NCBI RefSeq assembly: GCF_020687825.1
Contig: NZ_JAJEWP010000002.1
Location: 62,001-126,000 of the forward strand
Length of the DNA stretch: 64,000 nucleotides
Direction of reading: 5' to 3'
From: Fluctibacter halophilus
GTDB lineage: Bacteria > Pseudomonadota > Gammaproteobacteria > Enterobacterales > Alteromonadaceae
This document shows positions 54,375 through 62,471 of this stretch, piece by piece (position 1 is the first letter of the stretch; every line of letters starts with the position of its first letter). The position numbers were made by a program, and so were the translations under genes. The notes beneath the pieces are model-generated. The model worked only from the letters and a program-made list of their open reading frames with translations. It searched no databases and had not been told where the DNA came from.

Positions 54375-55064
54375 ATGTCCAAACGCGTACTTGTAGTAGA
54401 AGATGAAGCGCCCATTCGGGAAATGCTCGAGTTTGTGCTGGTTCAATATGGATTTGAAACTGTGCAGGCTGAAGATTTCCATGTGGCCATGGATAAGCTG
54501 GTGGAACCTTACCCAGACATTATCCTGTTGGATTGGATGTTGCCGGGCGGCAGCGGTGTACAGCTGGCGAAAAAGCTCAAGGAACATGAGCATACCCGTG
54601 ACATCCCGATCATCATGTTAACCGCCCGTGGTGAAGAAGAAGACAAAGTGCGGGGGCTGGAAGCCGGCGCTGATGATTACGTCACCAAACCGTTTTCACC
54701 CCGCGAGCTGATTGCCCGCATCAAAGCGGTCATTCGACGCGCAGCACCCACTGCCAGTGAAGAGCCGATTGTGGTGAATGGTTTAATGCTGGATCCCGTG
54801 TCTCACCGGGTGACGGTGAATGACGAACCCCTCGACATGGGGCCCACGGAGTTCAAGCTGTTGCACTTTTTTATGGCGCATGCCGAACGGGTGTACAGTC
54901 GTGAACAACTGCTGGACAATGTCTGGGGCACCAATGTGTACGTGGAAGACCGCACCGTAGACGTGCATATTCGCCGCTTGCGCAAAGCCATTGATCGTCA
55001 CGGCCATGACGCGATGATCCAAACCGTACGTGGGGCAGGATATCGTTTTTCAACTAGGGTATAG
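54375..55064 (+). CDS. phoB: Phosphate-regulon response regulator PhoB
   Basis: This 229-residue OmpR-family regulator activates genes for phosphate scavenging. The receiver domain (1-120) has acidic residues EDE, the phospho-acceptor Asp53 in [11 protein letters not shown], the Thr of [21 protein letters not shown] and the Lys of VTKPFSP. The DNA-binding winged helix (about 130-229) has [33 protein letters not shown] and [14 protein letters not shown]. Length matches E. coli PhoB (229). It is autoregulated through an upstream Pho box. phoR lies 61 bp downstream. Confidence 0.97.
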   Translation: MSKRVLVVEDEAPIREMLEFVLVQYGFETVQAEDFHVAMDKLVEPYPDIILLDWMLPGGSGVQLAKKLKEHEHTRDIPIIMLTARGEEEDKVRGLEAGADDYVTKPFSPRELIARIKAVIRRAAPTASEEPIVVNGLMLDPVSHRVTVNDEPLDMGPTEFKLLHFFMAHAERVYSREQLLDNVWGTNVYVEDRTVDVHIRRLRKAIDRHGHDAMIQTVRGAGYRFSTRV

Positions 55065-55125
55065 TTCAGGTTTTACCAAGGTTAGAAAAGCCACGCTTTT
55101 CTGTGACGATGAGTGACACTGTAGT

Positions 55126-56451
55126 ATGTACTACCCTTTTTCTCGCAGTGGCACGCTGCTAAAACTCGCCGCATACTTCACGTTGTGTGCGATTTTTGGC
55201 GCGTATGTCGGGCATATTGGCTGGGCAATTGCCCTGGGTGCCATGTGTCTGTTGGTGTTGTCCTACCGGCAGTTGTTCAGGCTTAACCATTGGTTATGGC
55301 ATAGCAAGAAGATGACACCGCCGGTCAGTGAGGGGCTATGGTCGTACATCTACGAAGGCATTTATGTCATGCAGCGACGGGATCGCCGCAAGCGCAAAGA
55401 GCTGAGTAAAATGGTCAAGCGTTTCCGGGAGGGGTCGGAAGCGTTACCCGATGCCACGGTAGTGTTGGATGAAGACGGCGCCATTGTCTGGTGTAACAAG
55501 CTGGCCCGATTCAGTTTGGGATTGCGCTTTCCGCAGGATTTTGGCCGCCGTATCGATAACCTGATCCGCCATCCCAAATTCCTGGATTACTTCCATGCAC
55601 GAGAATTTGATAAACCGATCGAGGTCCAGTCTCCACTGAATCAGGACAAGATCCTCGAATACCGCTTCATTCCCTATGGCGACAAGCAGTTATTGCTGAT
55701 TGCCCGTGACGTGACCAAGTTTGTTCAGCTCGAACAAATGCGTCGTGACTTCGTCGCCAATGTTTCCCATGAATTGCGCACCCCACTCACCGTCATTAGC
55801 GGTTATCTGGAAATGGCGCCAGACGATGGCCAACTTCCTGCCAGCGTTCAGCAGAAAGCGTTCAAGGAAATGAGCAGCCAGGCCAAACGCATGCAAACCC
55901 TGATTGAAGAGCTGCTGGTGTTGTCTCGAATCGAAGCCAATGTCGATCAGCAATTCGACAATGTGGTTGATGTGCCATCAATGTTACAGACCATTGCCAC
56001 CGAGGCCAATACGCTGAACCGGGAGAAACAACATGAGATTACTTTCTCGGTTGATCCGCAGCTCAAAGTGTATGGGCTTGAAACCGAGTTGCGCAGCGCC
56101 TTTTCTAATCTGATTTTTAATGCCGTGCACTACACTCCGGCACCGGGCAAGATTGAGGTGCGCTGGCAGTTGGAAGGGGAAGATGCTGTGTTCCGCGTCC
56201 GGGATAATGGTGAAGGCATTGCTGCCAAGCACCTGAGTCGTCTGACTGAACGCTTTTATCGGGTCGACAAAGCCCGCTCCCGTCGCACGGGCGGCTCCGG
56301 ATTGGGGCTGGCGATCGTGAAGCACGTGTTGTCGCATCACAACTCTCAATTGATGATTGACAGTGAAGTGAACGTGGGCAGTGAGTTCTGGTTTATTCTG
56401 TCCAGTGAGTTGGTGGCGACCGTGTCGCCTCAGACCCTGAAGCAGGGCTAG
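55126..56451 (+). CDS. phoR: Phosphate-regulon sensor kinase PhoR
   Basis: This is a 441-residue inner-membrane kinase paired with PhoB. Two N-terminal helices (about 12-30 and 33-50) lack a real periplasmic loop, as in E. coli PhoR. A basic linker (RRDRRKRKE) and a PAS domain (about 105-200) follow. The H-box FVANVSHELRTPLTVISGYLE has His215, and the ATPase domain has NLIFNAVHYTP, DNGEGI and RTGGSGLGLAIVKHVL. The ribosome site before ATG 55126 is poor, fitting lower expression than phoB. A 2OG-Fe(II) oxygenase gene starts 2 bp after the stop. Confidence 0.96.
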   Translation: MYYPFSRSGTLLKLAAYFTLCAIFGAYVGHIGWAIALGAMCLLVLSYRQLFRLNHWLWHSKKMTPPVSEGLWSYIYEGIYVMQRRDRRKRKELSKMVKRFREGSEALPDATVVLDEDGAIVWCNKLARFSLGLRFPQDFGRRIDNLIRHPKFLDYFHAREFDKPIEVQSPLNQDKILEYRFIPYGDKQLLLIARDVTKFVQLEQMRRDFVANVSHELRTPLTVISGYLEMAPDDGQLPASVQQKAFKEMSSQAKRMQTLIEELLVLSRIEANVDQQFDNVVDVPSMLQTIATEANTLNREKQHEITFSVDPQLKVYGLETELRSAFSNLIFNAVHYTPAPGKIEVRWQLEGEDAVFRVRDNGEGIAAKHLSRLTERFYRVDKARSRRTGGSGLGLAIVKHVLSHHNSQLMIDSEVNVGSEFWFILSSELVATVSPQTLKQG

Positions 56452-56453
56452 TC

Positions 56454-57257
56454 TTGGCCGACTTGCCTCGCCAATGGCGTGACTGGATTGCAGACAATCT
56501 CAACCGCGGGGTATCCGCCGAGACGTTGTTGAGTCGTTTGTGCGACAACGGATTTGTCTACCAGCAATGCCTGCCTTACCTTGAAGCGCATTTGGCGCCT
56601 GAACTGTTAGTCGACCACAGTGCCGATTTCTATCAGCGCCTGGCAACGCCGCGTTTACTCAAGCAATTGGACCAATGGCAAGCCAGGCTGCTCGATGTTG
56701 CAGATGCTCAATTTGTGGTGTTGGAGCAGTTTTTATCGGTGCGAAAGTGTACTGAACTGGCTGCACTGGCGAAAACCCGTTTGCGCCCTTCAGAGATCAC
56801 CGCTACGCAGGGGTACGAGGGGTTCAGAACCTCTTCAACCTGTGATCTGCCGACACTGCATCATCCGCTGGCAGCGCAGGTCGAACAACGGATTGTCGAT
56901 GCAATGGGCTTGGGTATTGGTGAAGCTGAGCCAATTCAGGCGCAACACTATGCGCCGGGGCAGGGGTTTAAAGCGCACACCGACTACTTTGAACCGGGCA
57001 GTGATGAGTACCGTGATTTTGCCGCACAGGATGGCCAGCGCAGCTGGACGTTCATGCTCTATCTGAGCGAAGGCTGCCAAGGCGGAGAAACCGAGTTTCC
57101 TCACCTGGGGTTGCGCTTTTCACCCCGAACAGGCATGGCCCTGGCCTGGAACAATCTGTGTTCAGACGGTACGCCCAACCCACGTACGTTACATCAGGCA
57201 CACCCGGTCACTCAAGGCGAAAAAGTGGTGATCACCAAGTGGTTCAGGGAACGCTGA
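56454..57257 (+). CDS. 2OG-Fe(II) oxygenase (prolyl 4-hydroxylase type)
   Basis: This is a 267-residue cytoplasmic dioxygenase. An N-terminal helical part (1-80) precedes the double-stranded beta-helix: GFRTSSTCDLP, IQAQHYAPGQGFKAHTDYF (Fe ligands His and Asp), RSWTFMLYLSEGCQGGETEFP, LRFSPRTGMALAWNN, and LHQAHPVTQGEKVVITKWF (third Fe ligand His and the 2-oxoglutarate Lys). It probably hydroxylates a proline or similar residue in a protein target, unknown here. The start is TTG at 56454, with AGG 7 bp upstream; no ATG or GTG is better placed. It begins 2 bp after phoR, so it is probably co-transcribed with phoBR. Confidence 0.87.
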   Translation: MADLPRQWRDWIADNLNRGVSAETLLSRLCDNGFVYQQCLPYLEAHLAPELLVDHSADFYQRLATPRLLKQLDQWQARLLDVADAQFVVLEQFLSVRKCTELAALAKTRLRPSEITATQGYEGFRTSSTCDLPTLHHPLAAQVEQRIVDAMGLGIGEAEPIQAQHYAPGQGFKAHTDYFEPGSDEYRDFAAQDGQRSWTFMLYLSEGCQGGETEFPHLGLRFSPRTGMALAWNNLCSDGTPNPRTLHQAHPVTQGEKVVITKWFRER

Positions 57258-57267
57258 ACAGCCCGTA

Positions 57268-57747
57268 TCAGTGGATGGTGCGATAGCTGAAACGGCCATG
57301 TTTGGCATTGCCCAACATGCGCACAAAGTCTTCTTTATCCATGGCAATCAAGGTTTCGTGATCTCCGCACTCCAGGTATACCGTGTTGCACTCTTCCAAG
57401 GCTTCGTCATAGATGGCTTCCATGTGATAAGCCTGTGGGACGGGTGGAACAGCGCCTGAGTCGCAATCGGTAAACAGCTGATACACTTTGGCTTCCTTGA
57501 CCAATTTGAAATCCCGGTGCAATTCATCCTGCAGTGCGCGTAAGCTGACTTTGTAATCACACGGCAGGATGGCCATCATGTGCTTGCCATCGTGGTCTTC
57601 GAGCATCACGGCTTTGGCCATGTCGTGCAGGGGAACATCGGCGCTAAGGGCAGAGCCCAGCGAACTTTTGCTGTGCGGATGACTGCGCAGCTCGTAACGA
57701 ATGTGTTGACTGTCCAGATAATGGGTAACGCGGTTGTCTGATGACAT
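57268..57747 (-). CDS. YbaK/EbsC-type aminoacyl-tRNA deacylase
   Basis: This is a 159-residue cytoplasmic protein with the YbaK fold: TKYLDSQ-like start (THYLDSQHIRYEL), HDMAKAVMLEDHDGKHMMAILPCDYKVSLRAL, PPVPQAYHMEAIYDEAL and GDHETLIAMDKEDF. The fold is shared with the editing domain of prolyl-tRNA synthetase and hydrolyses mischarged tRNAs. The Lys in HDMAKAVML is the conserved catalytic residue. The start at 57747 follows GGAGG by 7 bp. It is convergent with the 2OG-oxygenase gene. Confidence 0.85.
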   Translation of the reverse strand: MSSDNRVTHYLDSQHIRYELRSHPHSKSSLGSALSADVPLHDMAKAVMLEDHDGKHMMAILPCDYKVSLRALQDELHRDFKLVKEAKVYQLFTDCDSGAVPPVPQAYHMEAIYDEALEECNTVYLECGDHETLIAMDKEDFVRMLGNAKHGRFSYRTIH

Positions 57748-57853
57748 ACTTGCCTCCAAACCTAGTGAAACTTAGCTCTTCAAGTATAGTCAATCTGGGC
57801 CGAGCGGTTTCTGCGTTACCGGTTTTTGCCGGCTAGTCCTTGATGTTTAGAGC

Positions 57854-57883
57854 AAAAAAACCACCGCGCGGCGGTGGTTTTTT
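57854..57883 (-). terminator. Rho-independent terminator of the PEP-CTERM gene
   Basis: AAACCACCGC and GCGGTGGTTT pair around a short GCG loop, with T runs on both strands. It lies just past the stop of the leftward PEP-CTERM gene and upstream of the YbaK gene on the same strand. Confidence 0.9.
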
Positions 57884-57896
57884 GGAAAAATGCAAA

Positions 57897-58475
57897 TTAC
57901 TTGCGGCGACGGGCCATCAGCAGACCACCGAATGCCATCAGCAGCAGAGTGGCGGGTGCAGGTACAGGCGTACCACCACCTGGGTTGGTTGCTGAATCAA
58001 CGCCGTCCAGCCATACGCTCCAGAAGGTGCCTTCGTTACAATCGTTGGCAGGCTGACACCACTGACTCAGTGGGATAGCAGTCTCACTGTCAAAACTGAA
58101 TCCATCAGCGAGGGTAGAGCCTGCGGCAAAGTTATTGAAAGTGGCGATGGTAAAGGTGTAGTTACCGGCAGCCAGGAAAGGCAAGGTGAAACCGGAGTCA
58201 AAAACGGTTTGGGTTGCCGGATCGATTGAATCGTTGTCATCGTTTTCATCCAGCAGGTTGCCCGCAGCATCCCACAACGCCGTAATGGGGTCAAAGTTAA
58301 CACCACCATCATGTGAGTCGGTCCACACGCGAACGTTGTTGGCGTCGCTCAGCAGGGTGAAGTCGATACGGATAACATCATTGTGATTGGCGATGTTGCC
58401 GGTAAAGTTGATCAGTGCGGCCTGTGCAGTTCCTGCGCATAACAGTGCGGCACCCAATAACAGTCTCTTGAACAT
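57897..58475 (-). CDS. PEP-CTERM sorted extracellular protein (DVUA0089-like)
   Basis: This is a 192-residue exported protein (signal MFKRLLLGAALLCAGTAQAA). The mature beta-rich part matches DVUA0089/PEP-CTERM relatives: FTGNIANHNDVIRIDFTLL, VRVWTDSHDGGVNFDPITALWD and NYTFTIATFNNFAAGSTL. The C-terminus is a sorting tail: a VPAPA motif, a hydrophobic helix LLLMAFGGLLMA and a RRRK stop. Exosortase cleaves such tails and attaches the protein to the cell surface or matrix. The exosortase gene is not in this window. It is monocistronic. Confidence 0.88.
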   Translation of the reverse strand: MFKRLLLGAALLCAGTAQAALINFTGNIANHNDVIRIDFTLLSDANNVRVWTDSHDGGVNFDPITALWDAAGNLLDENDDNDSIDPATQTVFDSGFTLPFLAAGNYTFTIATFNNFAAGSTLADGFSFDSETAIPLSQWCQPANDCNEGTFWSVWLDGVDSATNPGGGTPVPAPATLLLMAFGGLLMARRRK

Positions 58476-58669
58476 GGTTCTTCCTTTAATTTGCTATCGT
58501 TTCAGTCAGTTAGTCACGAAAATATCGTGAACTCAACAATCCCTAGCTATTTCTGTGCCAAAAATTAAAAGGTATGTAAAACAATTGGTTATCATGTATT
58601 TTGGGTGAGTTTTACTCATTGCTGTTAAAAAAGCTGACAGACTGTCCAAGTTACCGGTGCGGACAAACG

Positions 58670-58698
58670 TAGACGCTGAACGGACAACGGCGTAGAAT
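58670..58698 (+). promoter_or_regulatory. Promoter of rnpB
   Basis: TAGACG (58670-58675, 4 of 6 to TTGACA) and TAGAAT (58693-58698, 5 of 6 to TATAAT) are spaced 17 bp. The RNA 5' end inferred from pairing lies about 9 bp further. A GC-rich discriminator (CCGCCCCCTG) fits a stable-RNA promoter. Confidence 0.7.
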
Positions 58699-58707
58699 CC
58701 GCCCCCT

Positions 58708-59068
<361 letters not shown>

Positions 59069-59075
59069 TTACAGA

Positions 59076-59096
59076 CGCGTCGTCATTGGCGACGCG
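59076..59096 (+). terminator. Possible hairpin terminator of rnpB
   Basis: CGCGTCG and CGACGCG form a 7-bp stem with a TCATTGG loop, 8 bases past the RNA 3' end. Only scattered Ts follow, so termination is plausible but not strong. Confidence 0.5.
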
Positions 59097-59178
59097 GCTC
59101 ACTTTCCCTTCTCGCATACCGATTTGGCGCTGCAGCAACTACCCTTAGAGAATCGCAACTGTATACAGGTATCCGCAC

Positions 59179-60666
59179 ATGGCAGACAATCGGGGGGTAC
59201 ACCCCTGTCGGCACTGCTTGCAACCTATCCCGATTGAGGCAACGCGCTGTTTTCATTGCCAGGCGAGTGTGTCAGACACGTCCCGATGGCGACAGTGGGC
59301 AACCCAAGCCGTCGCATTGATAGGTGCTATGACCGCAGCGTTGAGCTTGTTCTACGCGCTACGGGAAGGCTATTACGCGGTTGAAAAGCGTCAGCAACAC
59401 CGAGAGGCGTTACAATCCTACCTCGACGTAGCAGATTTTTTTGACCAGCAGCAGGCCACAGGTTTTGCGCTGGATGCCTACAACAAAGCGCTGGCTTTGT
59501 CTTCGTCGGATCTTTCCTTGCAACGAAAAGTGTTTGTGTTGCAGGCCGGGCAGTGGTTGGCACAGCAGTCAGGGTACGCTGATCACGACCAGCAATCCGA
59601 ACTGCGTCAGCTGATCATGGACGGCTTTCGCTTACTCAATCAACAGCCCGAGCGTTCGGTATCCGCAACCCTCAATGTACGCCTGGCACAGCTACTGCCT
59701 TATGACCGGGATTGGTACGATCCGGCCTTAATACAGACACTGTACACCGATGCCCTGCATCGCGCAGGCGAAGACATCGGTGTGTTGTACCCCTATGCCC
59801 AGTGGCTTATCCGTGATGACGTTGACCCTACTTACGGCCTGACTTTGTTGGAAAAGGCTGCGCAATTGGCGCCGGATGCTGCTCACATTCGCTACGCTGC
59901 CGGACACCAGACCATCACCCAGACACAGCAAATGGCGGCTGGGCTGTCGCATTTTCTGGCTGCGGTCGACGTCGATTCGCCGTCCAGCCCGCAAGTGGTG
60001 GAGGGCAAGGTAAATGCCCGCCAGGCCTTGCGTCGTTGGATGCTGGATATGACAGAGCCGCAATGGCTGGCGTTAAGCGGGGATATGCAACAACGCTTGC
60101 TTGATGCTGTGGCGTCACTGTTTCCCCGCGATCGGCGGCTGGCATTGGTCAGTGCAAGGCGCTGGCAGGCACTGGCGCGTCCGCAACGGGCGTTGGACCG
60201 ATTGGCCATTGCCCTTCCTGAAGAACAACGCAGCGAGGGGATCAGCGCCTATACAGTCGACGCGTTTGAAGTGTTGCATCAATTGCTGGCCCAGTCTTCA
60301 GCAGACAGTGCCGAGGCGCAAGCACTTGAAACGCGCCTGCAAGACTATCACGCCGCACAACAGGAACAGCAGGTCATGGAGTGGGGAATTGAAGGTCAGC
60401 ATCGCTATAAGGTCGGGCTGGTGGTGTGGCGACATCCAGAATCACCTGAACAGCAGGGGATCCCTATCAAAAAAGCCTACGGCCAGTATCCGTTCGCACG
60501 GGCCGGTGTTAAAGACGGCGATTGGCTGGTGCGTTTTGCCCATCGGGATGTCAGTGACATCAGGGTGTTGCTGCGCTTACTAGGCCAATTCAGTCCCGGC
60601 AGTGATGTTCCTATGACGGTAAAGCGCGACGACCAGTCTGTCGAGCTGATGTTAACGGTCGAGTAG
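59179..60666 (+). CDS. Zinc-ribbon / TM / TPR / PDZ membrane protein of unknown function
   Basis: I do not recognise this 495-residue protein as a named family. Residues 10-27 carry two CxxC pairs (CRHC and CFHC), a zinc ribbon. A single helix (about 41-60, ATQAVALIGAMTAALSLFYA) follows. A long helical repeat part (about 70-390) looks TPR-like (ALDAYNKALALSSSDL, YGLTLLEKAAQLAPDAAHIRYAAG). The last 90 residues form a PDZ-like domain (PIKKAYGQYPFARAGVKDGDWLVRFAHRDVSD). Cytoplasmic zinc ribbon with periplasmic TPR-PDZ is inferred from a single helix. A scaffold or protease-adaptor role is speculative. ATG 59179 has no clear ribosome site. It stands alone. Confidence 0.65.
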   Translation: MADNRGVHPCRHCLQPIPIEATRCFHCQASVSDTSRWRQWATQAVALIGAMTAALSLFYALREGYYAVEKRQQHREALQSYLDVADFFDQQQATGFALDAYNKALALSSSDLSLQRKVFVLQAGQWLAQQSGYADHDQQSELRQLIMDGFRLLNQQPERSVSATLNVRLAQLLPYDRDWYDPALIQTLYTDALHRAGEDIGVLYPYAQWLIRDDVDPTYGLTLLEKAAQLAPDAAHIRYAAGHQTITQTQQMAAGLSHFLAAVDVDSPSSPQVVEGKVNARQALRRWMLDMTEPQWLALSGDMQQRLLDAVASLFPRDRRLALVSARRWQALARPQRALDRLAIALPEEQRSEGISAYTVDAFEVLHQLLAQSSADSAEAQALETRLQDYHAAQQEQQVMEWGIEGQHRYKVGLVVWRHPESPEQQGIPIKKAYGQYPFARAGVKDGDWLVRFAHRDVSDIRVLLRLLGQFSPGSDVPMTVKRDDQSVELMLTVE

Positions 60667-60707
60667 TGCTACCCGACCATGGGTGTTAGCCCTTCACACA
60701 GCGCTGT

Positions 60708-61202
60708 TTAGGCTCCGGTAATACATTTGGCCATCAGGTGAACATCGGTATACTGGCCGTCGCGGAAGGCATATTCGCGGGCGGTGCCTTCAATCACAAA
60801 ACCGTGTTTTTGGTACAGCGCTATGGCAGCGTCGTTGTCGCAATACACTTCCAGTTCCAGACGGCGTATCGCCAGCCAGTTCATCGCCAAGTCCATGGCG
60901 GCGAGCAGGAGTTTATCGGCCACGCCCTGACGGCGCTGGGATTCATCCACTGCCATGCCGATATTGGCCACATGACGTCGGCGGGGATTGTCCATCAGGG
61001 CCATGCCCAGTTGCCCGGCAAGCTGGCCGTTGTCACTGATTGCGACCAAGCTGCGGAAGTCATCACCTGGTTGTGACAACATGCGCTGCCATTTGATCAG
61101 TGAAGGGAATGGGGTTTGTAACGTTTGCGCGTAACAACTGGGTTGCGCGTACAACTGGTGAATGGCAGGAATATCCTGTTCGGTACTGTGTCGGATGTGC
61201 AT
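60708..61202 (-). CDS. GNAT family N-acetyltransferase
   Basis: This is a 164-residue acetyltransferase with the GNAT core: IRHSTEQDIPAIHQLYAQPSC, VAISDNGQLAGQLGMALM, the acetyl-CoA loop VDESQRRQGVADKLLLAAMDLA (Q/RxxGxA), and LELEVYCDNDAAIALYQKHGFVIEGTAREYAFRDGQYTDVHLMAK, as in YhhY- and RimJ-like members. The acceptor is unknown. ATG 61202 starts the domain; the frame stays open for 17 more codons upstream through a proline/alanine-rich stretch. It lies 57 bp after the M19 dipeptidase across a hairpin. Confidence 0.88.
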   Translation of the reverse strand: MHIRHSTEQDIPAIHQLYAQPSCYAQTLQTPFPSLIKWQRMLSQPGDDFRSLVAISDNGQLAGQLGMALMDNPRRRHVANIGMAVDESQRRQGVADKLLLAAMDLAMNWLAIRRLELEVYCDNDAAIALYQKHGFVIEGTAREYAFRDGQYTDVHLMAKCITGA

Positions 61203-61220
61203 GGTCAGGTCCGTTTGAGC

Positions 61221-61247
61221 GAAAAAGGCGGCCGCCAGAGCGGCCGG
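61221..61247 (-). terminator. Hairpin terminator of the M19 dipeptidase gene
   Basis: On the minus strand GGCCGC and GCGGCC pair around TCTG, followed after GCC by TTTTTC. It lies 13 bp after the dipeptidase stop and before the GNAT start. Confidence 0.7.
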
Positions 61248-61259
61248 TGTCACATAAAA

Positions 61260-62468
61260 TCAGGATTTGTTGCTGTTGTGCTCGGCGGCTACCCGTTCAA
61301 CTTCTCGCCATACCCGCAGCAGGTTCTCACCCAATAGCTTGGCAATATCGTCATCACTGTAGCCCCGGCGCAGTAGCTCGGCGACCAGGTTCGGATAACT
61401 GGCAACGTCCTTGAGGCCCTGGGGCAGTGAGTCACCCACACCATCGTAATCCGAACCAATGCCGACATGCTCAATACCGACCAGCTTCACGACGTGGTCG
61501 ATGTGGTCGGCGACTTTGGCAACGCCGGCAAACGGAAACGGTTTTTCTTCACGGTACTGTGCTTCGAAGCCCTGGGCTTGCTCGCTGTCTTCACCGTATT
61601 GTTGTTCAACCGGCTTGCGGGCCTGACTGAATTGGTTGCGCCAGTTGCGCGCCACCTGATCAACAAAGGTGGAGCCGAAATTGATCATCACCACGCCACC
61701 GTTTTCAGCCAGGGCTTTGATCATGTCGTCGTCCATGTTGCGCTCAAAACCGGGTGTAAACGAACGCAATGAAGAGTGCGAGGCAATCACCGGCGCGGTG
61801 GAGATTTCCACTGCTTGATAAAACGCAGCGTCGGAAACGTGAGAGATGTCTACCATCATGCCGAGCGCATTCATTTCCCGAACCATCTCTTTACCAAACG
61901 GACTCAGACCTTTCCATTTACGGCGCAAATCATACGAAGAGTCGCTGATGTGATTGCTCTGTGAGTGGGCCAGCGTGATGTAACGGATGCCGCGGTCATA
62001 GAAGGCCTTCAGCGTTGCCAGGCTGCCTTGCACCGGAGAGCCGTTTTCCATGCCCATGGGCAGTGAAATCAGGCCTTGTTTGAACTGTTCTTCGACATCC
62101 GCCACGGAGGTGGCAATGGCAAACTTGTCTGGCGCGCGGCCGACGATGGCCTCGACGCTGTCGATCAGTTTATGTGCCAGTGCGGTTGACTCAGCCGACG
62201 CGTCCAGCTCAGCGGGGACATAAATGGACATGAACGGTGCATTCAGGCCGCCCTGACGGGCACGGGGGTAATCGAAATCGCCCCCTTCTGTGGCCTGTGT
62301 CACGTCGACCCATTGCTCGTTGACCCGATAAGGTACATCAATGTGTCCATCCACCAGAATATGTTGCTGGGTGAGCGCTTTGGCATGGGCCAGCACATCA
62401 TCCTGCTGTTCAGCAACGGCAGCGCCGCACAGCGCAAGAGAGACAGTCAACGATAAGGGTTTCAACAT
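61260..62468 (-). CDS. Membrane dipeptidase (peptidase M19)
   Basis: This is a 402-residue exported zinc dipeptidase (signal MLKPLSLTVSLALCGAAVAE). M19 signatures are LVDGHIDVPYRV (HxD), MGMENGSPVQGSLATLKAFYDRGIRYITLAHSQSNHISDSS, MVDISHVSDAAFYQA, VIASHSSLRSF and HVGIGSDYDGVGDSLPQGL. It hydrolyses dipeptides, including D-amino-acid types, in the periplasm. Its ATG is 3 bp after the S9 peptidase stop, so the two peptidases form an operon that may complete breakdown of imported or external peptides. Confidence 0.93.
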   Translation of the reverse strand: MLKPLSLTVSLALCGAAVAEQQDDVLAHAKALTQQHILVDGHIDVPYRVNEQWVDVTQATEGGDFDYPRARQGGLNAPFMSIYVPAELDASAESTALAHKLIDSVEAIVGRAPDKFAIATSVADVEEQFKQGLISLPMGMENGSPVQGSLATLKAFYDRGIRYITLAHSQSNHISDSSYDLRRKWKGLSPFGKEMVREMNALGMMVDISHVSDAAFYQAVEISTAPVIASHSSLRSFTPGFERNMDDDMIKALAENGGVVMINFGSTFVDQVARNWRNQFSQARKPVEQQYGEDSEQAQGFEAQYREEKPFPFAGVAKVADHIDHVVKLVGIEHVGIGSDYDGVGDSLPQGLKDVASYPNLVAELLRRGYSDDDIAKLLGENLLRVWREVERVAAEHNSNKS

Positions 62469-62471
62469 GGA

